From the NCBI RefSeq assembly GCF_014641615.1, contig NZ_BMIB01000002.1, positions 496,001-560,000 on the forward strand: DNA of 64,000 nt. The letters are read 5' to 3'. Under the pieces are notes generated by a model. That model made no database searches, was not told where the DNA came from, and was given only the letters and a program-made list of their open reading frames with translations. A program made the position numbers and the translations under genes. Source of the DNA: Filimonas zeae (lineage in GTDB: Bacteria > Bacteroidota > Bacteroidia > Chitinophagales > Chitinophagaceae). Shown here in pieces: positions 33,072 through 41,649 of this stretch (positions are counted from its first letter, which is position 1; every line of letters starts with the position of its first letter).

Positions 33072-35117
33072 CTAGTGATTTATCAGGAACACCATCATTA
33101 CAGTAGTGCCAATCTGTTGCTGCGAGTCAATTGACAAAGAACCGTTCAGATAGTTCACCCTGCTTTTAACCGATTCCAATCCTGCCCGGCCGGAACCGCT
33201 ATCCGCATCCACATTAAAGCCACATCCATTATCCTCCACCGTAATACTTAACTGATTGTTTTCCCGGTTAAACTGAATAACCGCTTCGGTGGCCTGGGAA
33301 TGTTTCATAATATTATTCAGCAATTCCTGAATAATACGGTATAACATAATTTCAGTAGCAGCCTGTAAACGCTCCTCCATACCATAATCCTGCAGCTTCA
33401 CCTGCAAAAGTTTTCCGGCATTAATACTGTTACACAATTCGCGCACCGCAGGCACCAATCCAATACGTATCAGCACCTCGGGCATCATATTATGTGCAAT
33501 GCGCCTCACCTCATCAGAAGCATCATTCACCAGTTCATAGCTACGGGTAAACAGCGGATAGCTACGTAAGTCCTGCACCTCATGCTGCAAGGTGCTTAGA
33601 TGCATTTTAATAGTAGAAAAAAGACCGCCCAATCCATCATGCAAATCTTTGGCAATACGTGTACGTTCCGTTTCCTGTCCATTAATCATAGATTGAAGAG
33701 ACACTACCTGTTGCTGCCGTTCCAGAAAAACAATTTGCTTCTGCTGCTCTTTTTCAGCGCGCTCTGCGTCTTTTCTTCTTCTGTTGTTGCTGTTATAAAA
33801 CCAGGCCACCACCAATAGCAGCAACCCTGTTATAAGGCTTCCCGCCAGCAGCAGGCGGTCTCTCCTGGCAATCTTCAAAGCCTTTTCTGTATTGGCCAGG
33901 GTTAAAGCGGCTATTTCAGCCTTTTTCTTTTCGCTCTGGTATTGTGCCTCGGCAAATGCCAGTTCCTTTACAGCATGCTCATTATATATTTCTGCACGCT
34001 GTGCCATGGCCTTTTCCAGCAGGTTGTTTGCCTCTGTAGCATTACCGTTTTTCTTATGCGCATCAGCCAGTAGCAGCTCTGCCTTCATCAGCTGATGTTT
34101 AAATCCGTTGGCAGCTGCCATATTGTACGACTGCTGCAGGCTGGCAATTGCAGCCGGAATATTACCTGCTGCCAGTTGGGTTTCACCAATACGATACAAA
34201 CTTTCGGTAATTTCCGTTTTCAGCTTCAGCTCCCTAGCCAGGGCTTCATAACGCTGATAATACTGCAAAGCCCGGGGGTAATTTCTGTCGTACTCCAGCT
34301 GAAAAATGCCATTCAGTTTAGCCAGCATCAGCGCATAATCTTTCTTCTGAAAATCTGAGAGATTGAAAGTGCGTAAGCCTTCTTCAATGGTACCCAGCAT
34401 TGCTTTGGCCACCACCGCCTTACCCGATGCCAGATAGTTATGATAGTATTCATAGTAATACTCCATTTTTAGCCGTTCATTCAGCTTTGGAAAAAAGGCG
34501 GTGGTTTTATCCAGATATTCCAGTGCCTTTGCCGGCATTTTCAGTTGCCGGTAGTCGCTGGCTATATTCAGATACACAATGGCCAGATTAGTGTAGTTGC
34601 CAGGCGTGTATTTTTCTACAAGGGCAAGCGCCTTCAGCCGGTACATAAGCGAGTTGCGAAAGTCTCCATTGTCATTATAAATACCACCTACATTGTTATA
34701 AGCCATCATCTGCAGGCGGTTGCGGATGCTATCGTTGGGTATATCCTCTGCTACCTGCATCATCTCATCATAAGCATCCAGACTCTGCGCCAGCTGATGT
34801 TTGCTATTATAGTAGCTGCCTTTTATCATCAACCCCTGTGCAATCCCCTGCCTGAAGCGAATACGGCCTGCCAACCCAAGCCCTTCCTCCAGCGTATGCA
34901 GCCCAATACTATCCTGCATTTTATGTTTCAGCTGATAGTTGCCCAGGGTAAGCAGCGCCAATACCCTTACAGAGTCGCTACCTGTACCGGCAATCACCCG
35001 TCGTATACTGTCTTCATTTAACTGTTGTGCCTGCACGTGCAGCGTAGCAACACTTCCGCCCATGCATAGTAAAGCTGACATACAAACAATAAGGGGTTTT
35101 ACGCGCATCGGTTTCAT
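33072..35117 (-). CDS. TPR-containing sensor histidine kinase (HisKA_3 type)
   Basis: From ATG 35117 (MKPMRVKPLIVCMSALL) the protein is 681 residues. It has a signal peptide, a periplasmic array of TPR-like helices (about 60-400), a coiled segment, one membrane helix (422-441), then a HisKA_3 dimerisation domain with phospho-His493 (RIAKDLHDGLGG). The HATPase has ELLNNIMKHSQATEAVI and VEDNGCGFN. TPR sensor kinases of this architecture are frequent in Bacteroidota. It is paired with the NarL-type regulator and is divergent from the cytolysin unit (138 bp between starts), so control of that unit is possible. That link is only positional. Confidence 0.93.
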   Translation of the reverse strand: MKPMRVKPLIVCMSALLCMGGSVATLHVQAQQLNEDSIRRVIAGTGSDSVRVLALLTLGNYQLKHKMQDSIGLHTLEEGLGLAGRIRFRQGIAQGLMIKGSYYNSKHQLAQSLDAYDEMMQVAEDIPNDSIRNRLQMMAYNNVGGIYNDNGDFRNSLMYRLKALALVEKYTPGNYTNLAIVYLNIASDYRQLKMPAKALEYLDKTTAFFPKLNERLKMEYYYEYYHNYLASGKAVVAKAMLGTIEEGLRTFNLSDFQKKDYALMLAKLNGIFQLEYDRNYPRALQYYQRYEALARELKLKTEITESLYRIGETQLAAGNIPAAIASLQQSYNMAAANGFKHQLMKAELLLADAHKKNGNATEANNLLEKAMAQRAEIYNEHAVKELAFAEAQYQSEKKKAEIAALTLANTEKALKIARRDRLLLAGSLITGLLLLVVAWFYNSNNRRRKDAERAEKEQQKQIVFLERQQQVVSLQSMINGQETERTRIAKDLHDGLGGLFSTIKMHLSTLQHEVQDLRSYPLFTRSYELVNDASDEVRRIAHNMMPEVLIRIGLVPAVRELCNSINAGKLLQVKLQDYGMEERLQAATEIMLYRIIQELLNNIMKHSQATEAVIQFNRENNQLSITVEDNGCGFNVDADSGSGRAGLESVKSRVNYLNGSLSIDSQQQIGTTVMMVFLINH

Positions 35118-35205
35118 TTGTCTTATAAATCTAATTCCGGGGCGGCAATACATAACTACCTGCTTTCAGGTATTTTTTACCTTCTATTTTCACTGTGTAT
35201 TGGTA

Positions 35206-35236
35206 TTGAACAGGGCTGCATAGCAAAATAGCTTTG
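35206..35236 (+). promoter_or_regulatory. promoter for the envelope protein / cytolysin unit
   Basis: A -33 TTG (35206-35208) and a -7 TAGCTTTG (35229-35236) are separated by 20 bp, which fits the Bacteroidota housekeeping consensus. The start codon at 35256 follows 19 bp after the -7 box. Confidence 0.6.
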
Positions 35237-35255
35237 TTCTATCAAGCGAAACAAC

Positions 35256-36485
35256 ATGCACTACCTTCTGAAAACAATACCTGCTACGGCTGTTCTCTGG
35301 CTGGCCGCTCCGGCGCTGATGGCGCAGGAAGAAAGTACCAACAGCCGCTTTACCCCCAAAGAGCTGGCTATTCCTGCCTCACCGGTATTTGATGTAATGG
35401 GTGTTACCCCATCGCAGATTAACCGCACGGCAGATATTAAAGAGTTTAAAGTAGACTGGTCTTTTAAATCCTGGAAGCTCAGCCCCAACCTGGCTATACA
35501 GTCGCAACCCATATGGGAGGCCTTTTATAACCGGCGCGATCTGGGTAAGTATCAGCAGGCAGGGCGTTTTATGCGCAGGCTGGCGGCAGTAGATGTATCT
35601 ATAGGCTCGGTACAGGATGAAAACAACGACCGCCGTATTGGCTTTGCCATTAAAGCCAATCTGTTTAAAGAAAAAGATCCGCTGATGGCCCGGGAGCTGT
35701 ATCAGGATCTGACTGAAAAATACCGGCTGGAAAAAGAGTCTTTAACCGCCAGCCTGAAACAAACACAGGAACAGCTGGATACCACTACCGATATTATGGC
35801 CAAACCCGCACTGCGTACGCAGATAAGCAGTGTGGAAGAACAGCTGAACACCCTGCATACCCGCCGCAACCAGGAAATTAACGAACGTGCTGCTGTGTTT
35901 GTAAAAGAACACTGGAACGCCTCTTCGCTTGATGTGGCTTTTGGCCGGGTATACGCTTATCAAACAGACAGTGCAGGCGCGTTACATACCCTGCGGCTTA
36001 ACCGGAACACCGGCTATGCAGGCTGGCTCAACGGCAGTATAGGCTTAGGTAAACGCCTGTTGCTATCCGGCCTTTTCCGTACCAGCTTTTATGAAGAAGA
36101 ACTGGATTTTCAACTCAGGAACCTGAGCACCGGCGAAGAACAAACGCAAAAAGCAGTAGCCGCCAACACACTGTTCAGCATGGGCGTTAACCTGCGGTAT
36201 GGCGGATCTGTATATACCTTCTTTGCTGAGTTTCTGTATGAACGCAAAGGCCTTAAAACACCACTGGAAGCCTTGTCTGACGCCTTTGGTACACCAGATG
36301 GCTTTGAAGTGGTGGGCAACAGTGTTAAGTGGGATGTGGTACACCCCAATACTATCAGCTTTGGCGGCGACTGGCGCATCAGCAAAAGCGTTATCATCAA
36401 CTACGGCATGCGTTGCGTGTTCGATAACCAATGGAAGTTCACCACTTTCACCCCTATTGTTACCCTCGCCTGCATGATGCGTTAA
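35256..36485 (+). CDS. unknown exported protein, probable outer-membrane beta-barrel with coiled-coil insert
   Basis: I do not recognise this 409-residue protein. It has a signal peptide (cut near LMAQE, residue 24). The first part is WSFKSWKLSPNLAIQSQPIWEAFYNRR. At about 150-210 is a charged helical insert (EKYRLEKESLTASLKQTQEQLD ... TLHTRRNQEINERAAVF), likely a coiled coil. Then come alternating strands (GYAGWLNGSIGLGKRLLLSGLFRTSFYEEELDF, YGGSVYTFFAEFLYERKG, FGGDWRISKSVIINYGMRC) that look like an outer-membrane barrel. It has its own promoter and ends 53 bp before the cytolysin gene with no terminator between. A partner, secretion or protection role for the cytolysin is a guess. Confidence 0.75.
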   Translation: MHYLLKTIPATAVLWLAAPALMAQEESTNSRFTPKELAIPASPVFDVMGVTPSQINRTADIKEFKVDWSFKSWKLSPNLAIQSQPIWEAFYNRRDLGKYQQAGRFMRRLAAVDVSIGSVQDENNDRRIGFAIKANLFKEKDPLMARELYQDLTEKYRLEKESLTASLKQTQEQLDTTTDIMAKPALRTQISSVEEQLNTLHTRRNQEINERAAVFVKEHWNASSLDVAFGRVYAYQTDSAGALHTLRLNRNTGYAGWLNGSIGLGKRLLLSGLFRTSFYEEELDFQLRNLSTGEEQTQKAVAANTLFSMGVNLRYGGSVYTFFAEFLYERKGLKTPLEALSDAFGTPDGFEVVGNSVKWDVVHPNTISFGGDWRISKSVIINYGMRCVFDNQWKFTTFTPIVTLACMMR

Positions 36486-36538
36486 TTCTGGCATTTCACT
36501 CTTAACTATAATCAATCACCATTTCCAAACAATTACGT

Positions 36539-38296
36539 ATGAACAACAAAATTACCCTGGGTGTAGCACTCACCCTATGCAGCACCATGCTGTTAAACAG
36601 TCCGTTACATGCCCAGAAAGCACCGCTGGCTAAAAGCATCAGCCGCTTTCAGCTGATAAAAAGGCCCGCATTTAATGCCTACTTTGAAAGACTGGCAGAA
36701 ACCTCTAAAAAAGTAAGCACCAGCGGCGGACAAACACTCGCTACCAAAACCGGATCGCTGGGTAAAAGTGAAGTAGTGGTAAACATGACGCCACGCGCCA
36801 CACCGGTACAAACCGTTGGGGCCGTAACCACACAGCGCAACGGCAGCAGCGTTTGCGAATCGCAGAACTATAATATGGATTACCTGAACGTGGGGGTATT
36901 TAACAGTTATACCAGAGCACTGCCTGCCTCTGTATACCCCGGTGCGTTTATAGAAGCGCAAAGCCTGCTTACCAACCGCCCTTCCGCCTACAGCGCTACC
37001 GGCCGCGCACCACTGAACATTGGCATTTCTATTAACGATAGTAAAAACATTAAGAATTTTACCGCCACTACCTTCGGCTCTAATTACACCAACGAGCTGC
37101 ATACCGCACTCCGTAACAAAAGCTTTGGCACACAGATACCTGCTTACCTGGTAATGAATGCAGTGGAAGTTAACAGCCTTACCCAACTACAGGCCAACTT
37201 TGACCTTACCGTTGGTTTAATGATTCCACTGGAAGAACTGGGCGTACCTGTTGAAATTTCCCAGGGCATTTCTGTAGGTGTAAGCGATACATCCTCCCGC
37301 AGAGTGTACAGCTATCTGCTTACCTACGAGCAACCGATGTATGATTATACAGTGAAAGAAATTGACCGCTCACTCTTCTTTACCGCCCCCGGCGCCGCTG
37401 CACAACACCCCACCGCCGTAATGGTACGAAGCGTTGTTTATGGGCGCAGAATAACCATGCTTATTAAATCGTCAGAAACACTGGAAACCGTAAAAACCAC
37501 CGTGCGCGAACGTTTGGGCGTAAGCACCACCGGCGATCTGGGTGTATCTGCCGGCCTGCAGGTAGATGCGGAAATCAGAAACAGGTTTGAGCAGCAGATC
37601 AATTCTTTTCATGCTTTTGTACAGGGCGGTAGTGCAGAACTGGGAAATAAAATATTTCACGATCCGGCAGCCATTAAATCTTACATAGAAGATACCCGTG
37701 CCGCAAGTTTATCCGCCGCTACCGGCGAGGTGCCTATACAGTATATTCTGGAAAAAGTTAATGCCGATGCGGTAGTAGGCGTACGCTCTACTGCCAACTA
37801 CAACGCACAAAGCTGTATTCAGCCGCATTTTGACATAGCCGTTATATACAAAGGCATTAAATGCAACAAGGTAGTGGAAGCACCGGGCGATGATAAAGAA
37901 GATGTATTTGGCAGATGTTCTGTAAATGGAAAAAGGCTGGCCGATATTCCTGAAAACAGTGCACTCTCCATTAAAGCAGGCACCACCTCTGCCGATCTTA
38001 AAACTGTTTTGGCAGGCGACAACATTACACTCGACCGCCTGGCAACTTACATACTCACTTTTACTTCAGAACTGAAAGACTGGGAACTGCTGCAGAAGCC
38101 GGAGTTTAAACTGGCCCAGCCACTGGATGGCAAATACCAGATTACCACCGGCCGCCTTAATAAAATAATGGCCCTGGACAAGGGCGAAAGCACCTTACTG
38201 GATGAAGGCACGCAGGAATTAAAACTGTACGAAAACAGTGATAAAAGCAGCGCTTCTATATCCGTACTTTATCAGGTGAAAGTAACCAGAAATTAA
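36539..38296 (+). CDS. thiol-activated/cholesterol-dependent cytolysin family protein lacking the classical domain 4 (CDC-like)
   Basis: This 585-residue protein has a signal peptide (cut near LHAQ, residue 26). It then shows landmarks of the CDC pore-forming core: SVYPGAFIEAQSLLTNRPSA (131-150), APLNIGISI (157-165), VRSVVYGRRITMLIKSSET (296-314) and the hinge Gly-Gly pair in FHAFVQGGSAEL (357-368). The closing part of the core is VPIQYILEKVNADAVVGVRSTANY (398-421). The C-terminal 160 residues do not contain the Trp-rich undecapeptide (ECTGLAWEWWR in classical toxins) and have a single Trp (515). The membrane target is therefore probably not cholesterol through the usual loop. The family core is clear; pore activity and target cell are inference. 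Confidence 0.85.
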   Translation: MNNKITLGVALTLCSTMLLNSPLHAQKAPLAKSISRFQLIKRPAFNAYFERLAETSKKVSTSGGQTLATKTGSLGKSEVVVNMTPRATPVQTVGAVTTQRNGSSVCESQNYNMDYLNVGVFNSYTRALPASVYPGAFIEAQSLLTNRPSAYSATGRAPLNIGISINDSKNIKNFTATTFGSNYTNELHTALRNKSFGTQIPAYLVMNAVEVNSLTQLQANFDLTVGLMIPLEELGVPVEISQGISVGVSDTSSRRVYSYLLTYEQPMYDYTVKEIDRSLFFTAPGAAAQHPTAVMVRSVVYGRRITMLIKSSETLETVKTTVRERLGVSTTGDLGVSAGLQVDAEIRNRFEQQINSFHAFVQGGSAELGNKIFHDPAAIKSYIEDTRAASLSAATGEVPIQYILEKVNADAVVGVRSTANYNAQSCIQPHFDIAVIYKGIKCNKVVEAPGDDKEDVFGRCSVNGKRLADIPENSALSIKAGTTSADLKTVLAGDNITLDRLATYILTFTSELKDWELLQKPEFKLAQPLDGKYQITTGRLNKIMALDKGESTLLDEGTQELKLYENSDKSSASISVLYQVKVTRN

Positions 38297-38313
38297 ACGC
38301 ACTCAAGCATACA

Positions 38314-38348
38314 GAAAAAGGATGCCCGTTACCGGTGCATCCTCTTTT
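38314..38348 (+). terminator. terminator after the cytolysin gene
   Basis: A GGATGC/GCATCC stem with an 11-nt loop that can pair further (CCG/CGG), flanked by AAAAA and CTCTTTT. It would fall inside the longest version of the next gene, which argues for that gene starting later. Confidence 0.65.
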
Positions 38349-38375
38349 CATATAGTTCTTTTATATTTGTTACCT

Positions 38376-38762
38376 ATGACTATTCCCACTGACCGCCCGG
38401 TATACGAAAGTGAAATAGCCACCTATTGGTGGGAAGGTAGCATACTCGTATCGCTGTCTAAACCACCTAAACGCACCGTTGCCAACATTACCCAAAATGT
38501 ATCAGTAGTAAAAGCAATTACCGGCAATCAACCGGCAGCTTTGCTAATTTACCTGTGTAAATCGCCCATACCCGATAAAGCCACCCGGCAGTTTGCCACC
38601 ACACAACTACCTGTTATTTATAAAGCTATGGCTATGGTATCGCAGCCGGGGCTGGCCCAGTTTATTATGAAGTTGTTGTTTGCATTAAAGCCCTCTCCCA
38701 TACCCATGAAAAGCTTTACATCGGATGCAGCAGCAAAAGAATGGCTGCAACAATACGTATAA
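38376..38762 (+). CDS. STAS/SEC14-like small domain protein (DUF7793-type)
   Basis: From ATG 38376 (MTIPTDRPVYESEIATYWW) the protein is 128 residues; an ATG at 38322 would lie in the preceding terminator. The pattern TYWWEGSILVSLSKPPKRTVANITQNVSVVKAITGNQPAALLIYL, followed by FATTQLPVIYKAMAMVSQPGLAQFI and a terminal PMKSFTSDAAAKEWLQQY, resembles the STAS/SpoIIAA-like small proteins common in Bacteroidota. It has no signal peptide. The role is unknown; nothing ties it to the cytolysin except position. Confidence 0.7.
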   Translation: MTIPTDRPVYESEIATYWWEGSILVSLSKPPKRTVANITQNVSVVKAITGNQPAALLIYLCKSPIPDKATRQFATTQLPVIYKAMAMVSQPGLAQFIMKLLFALKPSPIPMKSFTSDAAAKEWLQQYV

Positions 38763-38780
38763 ACGTCTAAATACCCTGCT

Positions 38781-38868
38781 TCATACATATCTAATGTACT
38801 CCCTATGCAGTATCTATGCTCCGTGTATGGAGTATCCATGCACCATACATGCAGTTGCTATGGATATG
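38781..38868. repeat. degenerate 11-bp periodic tandem repeat
   Basis: Eight consecutive 11-bp units such as CTATGCAGTAT, CTATGCTCCGT, GTATGGAGTAT, CCATGCACCAT and ACATGCAGTTG lie between two convergent genes. The triplet ATG recurs exactly every 11 bp at 38794, 38805, 38816, 38827, 38838, 38849 and 38860. The pattern keeps phase without any insertion. Confidence 0.75.
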
Positions 38869-38884
38869 CATACAGGAATAATTA

Positions 38885-39601
38885 CTAAGGCGTCCATGTT
38901 AACCGGGATTTTACCTCTCCCTTCTCCCACAACCACATAACGGTATACCAGCCAGCCCCATCGCTGAAAGAACTCATTTCCAGATAAATACGCTGCTTTT
39001 TCTCATCTACGTATATGGTAGCGGCCGAAGCCCGTATTTCACACATATTCATTATCCAGGATGCGGGAAAGACAGAACGCATTTTACCCCATTGTACCTC
39101 AATGCTTTTGAATTCAGTACCGGGCATTTCGCCATCTTTTCCTTTATAAGGTTTACCATCAATTTTTGCAATCGATGTATGTGCTTTATCGCTGTAGGTA
39201 AACTTGTGCTCCTTTGCCACAAACGGCTTTACAGCTATGGTTACCTTTATAGAATCATGCTGAAAAACGGCAGTAGTTCCGGTATGCTTTGTTTTTTTAA
39301 GCAGTTTTACACCTGGAATAGAATCAACCGCCACCAGTCTGGAAGCATGAATATAGCCGGAATATTCTTTTCCATTTTTCATGTAACTCACATCTGACCA
39401 GTCATTCACCTCGTTTAACCATACACATACCAGCGACTGGTTGCTAATTCTATCTACAATCCTGGCATCTCCTGCGGAGTCTTCCCGCACATTCACATAC
39501 CCATCTTTATCCCGCACAACTGCATACTGTGCCTGAAGTGTAAAAGATTTGAATAATGTAAAAACCAATAACAGAAATGAAAAAAAATATTGCATAAGCA
39601 T
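38885..39601 (-). CDS. exported protein with bacterial SH3 domain
   Basis: This 238-residue protein has a signal peptide (cut near LQAQY) and an SH3b-like domain (about 25-95: YAVVRDKDGYVNVREDSAGDARIVDRI ... WSDVSYMKNGKEYSGYIHASRL). Such domains bind cell wall or protein ligands. The C-terminal half (about 110-238) is beta-rich without a recognised family. The start could also be the ATG two codons later (39595). It is 17 bp downstream of the next minus-strand gene, so the two form an operon read from the promoter at 40220-40248. Confidence 0.75.
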   Translation of the reverse strand: MLMQYFFSFLLLVFTLFKSFTLQAQYAVVRDKDGYVNVREDSAGDARIVDRISNQSLVCVWLNEVNDWSDVSYMKNGKEYSGYIHASRLVAVDSIPGVKLLKKTKHTGTTAVFQHDSIKVTIAVKPFVAKEHKFTYSDKAHTSIAKIDGKPYKGKDGEMPGTEFKSIEVQWGKMRSVFPASWIMNMCEIRASAATIYVDEKKQRIYLEMSSFSDGAGWYTVMWLWEKGEVKSRLTWTP

Positions 39602-39618
39602 TCAGTTTTTTGCAAAAA

Positions 39619-40194
39619 CTACTCTTCAACCAGGTATCCAATCTCAGCTCTGTCTGCCCGGTATTTTACCTTTAACCTAGTTACATTCTCAGGCCGCTTA
39701 CCCTTGTCATATTTCTGTTCCCTTTTGTATTCAATACCATTCACCTGGTAACTAAACGCCAACCAGTCCTTCGACCAAAAACCTTTGTCTATATCAATGG
39801 GTTGTGTAACAAGAAACTTAAACCTGAGTGTATCTATTACAGGCCGGGCAAAATAAACAATCGCATAATTGGGATCCATCGTACTCACGCGGGCTTCATA
39901 CCATTCTCCTATCTCCAGTTTCGCCCCTCCTTTGACGGTGTAACTATACCCCCGCCCCTGTATTTCATAGCCCAATTGTGTATATCGGCCGCGCTTATCG
40001 GCTACTACTGCTGCCACTTTATAATAATGCTGCATCATATCATTTGCAGCAGTTTTTCCTCCAAACTTATCAGAAAGCCAATGAATGCCCGTAACAACAA
40101 AATATATTGATGCCGTAAATATAATCGCGAATAAAATACTGGCTACAGTGGTGAGGCGGGACGCATTTTCAGGAGAACCGCTTTTTTTCGGCAT
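39619..40194 (-). CDS. membrane-anchored protein of unknown function
   Basis: This 191-residue protein has a short cytoplasmic start, one membrane helix (about 14-38: TTVASILFAIIFTASIYFVVTGI) and an external beta-rich domain. YYKVAAVVADKRGRYTQLGYEIQGRGYSYTVKGGAKLEIGEWYEARV resembles DUF3592-like folds but is not a confident match. It has a good promoter and shares a transcript with the SH3-domain gene downstream. The function is unknown. Confidence 0.65.
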   Translation of the reverse strand: MPKKSGSPENASRLTTVASILFAIIFTASIYFVVTGIHWLSDKFGGKTAANDMMQHYYKVAAVVADKRGRYTQLGYEIQGRGYSYTVKGGAKLEIGEWYEARVSTMDPNYAIVYFARPVIDTLRFKFLVTQPIDIDKGFWSKDWLAFSYQVNGIEYKREQKYDKGKRPENVTRLKVKYRADRAEIGYLVEE

Positions 40195-40219
40195 ATGAGG
40201 GTTATGGGTTATATGCTAA

Positions 40220-40248
40220 CAAATATACCGGCTGTATTTATATACCAA
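40220..40248 (-). promoter_or_regulatory. promoter for the 39.6-40.2 kb minus-strand pair
   Basis: On the minus strand a TTG (40248-40246) and TATATTTG (40227-40220) are 18 bp apart, matching the Bacteroidota -33/-7 pattern. The start codon is 25 bp downstream. Confidence 0.6.
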
Positions 40249-40302
40249 CGCAAAAAACAGTGTTAAGGCATTGCTGACGGAAAATCCATCAGCACTCTTT
40301 TA

Positions 40303-40332
40303 TAAAAAGAGCCGGAACAAATGCTCCGGCTC
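40303..40332 (-). terminator. terminator of the second SusC/SusD operon
   Basis: On the minus strand a GAGCCGGA/TCCGGCTC stem with an 8-nt loop is followed by TTTTTA. It lies 27 bp after the stop of the TlpA-type gene and ends the operon. Confidence 0.85.
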
Positions 40333-40359
40333 CGTTTATCTGACACAAAGGGGAAGTTA

Positions 40360-41649
40360 TTATGAAGCTTGTTTCGCCAGCTCTATCATAGCTGACAACT
40401 CCGCTACCGCACTCTCGTTGCTACCGTCAAAACCGGCCAGCTCAAAACGGATATTGCCCTGCGCATCTATTACAAACTTGGCGGGTATCATTTTCACGCC
40501 GTAGTCGGTTACCGCTTTATTGGTATTCGTTTTCGCGTCTTTACCATCTAACAACACCTGAAAGGTGTAATTGTTGGATTGTATAAAACTACTTACTGCT
40601 GTTGCAGCAACCGCATCGGTTGTACGCTCCCAGGTATCTATAAACAAAAAGCGAACGGTGGTATCCTGCTGATATTTGTTTACTGCCAGCTGCATAGCCG
40701 GGAACGATCTTTTACAGGGGCCGCACCAGGTAGCCCAGAAATCCAGCACCACTACTTTACCTTTCAGTGCATCCAGCGATACGGTTTTACCCTTCAGGTC
40801 TTTCAGGGTAAACAACGGCGCCGGGCGGTGTACCATAGCTGCACGGGCTTTCTCTTTTACATATACTGCCATAGAGTCGTGCAGGGCAGCAACGTAGGTA
40901 GCAAAGTCAGCTTTGTTGCCATGCACTAATGTATACAGCTGTTTCAGCTGCGCTTCGTTTTTGGCAGAAGCACGGCCCTGCTTCACCATTTTTTCCAGCA
41001 GCAGTAAGGCCTCGCTGTTACGATTCAGTGCTGCCAGTGTGTTGGCATACAACTCTGTAATATTATCGCTTTGCTTTAAACGGTAAGCAGGTTCCAGATA
41101 CGCCAGCGCTGTATCGTAACGCCCTGCTTTAAAAGCAATCTCCGCTACCGCAGCGCAATAGTTGGGATAGCCTACAGCTGCAAAACGGGCTTTATTATCC
41201 GGGTTAGGTATAGCAACAAATTCACCCGATTGCTGTACCGCTTTCTTATACAGTTTTTCCGCTTCTGCCGTATGGCCTTTGCGTAACAATACAGATGCCA
41301 CCCCTGACCAGCCTTCGGCACGCCAGAATGGCGTTTCCAGGCTGCCGGTATAATATAGCGCTTTAGCAACACTGTCAACCTGCGCAAAAGCATTGGCTAC
41401 GGCATTGCGGCCATAGTCATACACCAGTCTGTCGCTGCCAAAACGTTCCGGTGCAAAGCGGCTGATCCATTGCTTAAAAGCGGCTTCTTTCTGTATAGGG
41501 TCTTCTGTATCGTATACTTTTTTCAGCCCCTCACCACGTGCAGCAACAGCGGTGTCTGTTACAGCACCGCTTTGCGCATATCCTTTACAACATGCTGCCA
41601 GCAATAACAGGCAGGCAGCCTTTTTCCAGTTATGGGTTATAACCATCAT
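40360..41649 (-). CDS. TlpA-family disulfide reductase with N-terminal TPR-like region
   Basis: This 429-residue protein has a signal peptide (AACLLLLAACCKGYAQ) and a helical repeat region (about 45-280: KALYYTGSLETPFWRAEGW, AEKLYKKAVQQ, ALAYLEPAYRLK). A thioredoxin domain follows with VVLDFWATWCGPCKRSFPAMQ (Cys309, Cys312) and KMIPAKFVID. It is the last gene of the second SusC/SusD unit; its start overlaps the end of susD by 20 nt, suggesting translational coupling. A TlpA partner with SusC/SusD is common in Chitinophagaceae, possibly helping disulfide-rich substrates or transporters. The role is inferred. Confidence 0.9.
   Translation of the reverse strand: MMVITHNWKKAACLLLLAACCKGYAQSGAVTDTAVAARGEGLKKVYDTEDPIQKEAAFKQWISRFAPERFGSDRLVYDYGRNAVANAFAQVDSVAKALYYTGSLETPFWRAEGWSGVASVLLRKGHTAEAEKLYKKAVQQSGEFVAIPNPDNKARFAAVGYPNYCAAVAEIAFKAGRYDTALAYLEPAYRLKQSDNITELYANTLAALNRNSEALLLLEKMVKQGRASAKNEAQLKQLYTLVHGNKADFATYVAALHDSMAVYVKEKARAAMVHRPAPLFTLKDLKGKTVSLDALKGKVVVLDFWATWCGPCKRSFPAMQLAVNKYQQDTTVRFLFIDTWERTTDAVAATAVSSFIQSNNYTFQVLLDGKDAKTNTNKAVTDYGVKMIPAKFVIDAQGNIRFELAGFDGSNESAVAELSAMIELAKQAS

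Noticed and set aside
35256..36485. Short-form CDC partner of the cytolysin
   Set aside because: The protein has none of the cytolysin core motifs; it looks like a barrel with a coiled-coil insert, so only an indirect link is proposed.
38322..38762. STAS-like protein starting at ATG 38322
   Set aside because: The first 18 codons lie in the terminator hairpin of the cytolysin gene; the ATG at 38376 gives the conserved length.
40270..40300. Second hairpin TGCTGACGG/CCATCAGCA followed by CTCTTTT on the plus strand
   Set aside because: No plus-strand gene precedes it, it has a mismatch, and a better minus-strand terminator lies beside it; kept out of the feature list.
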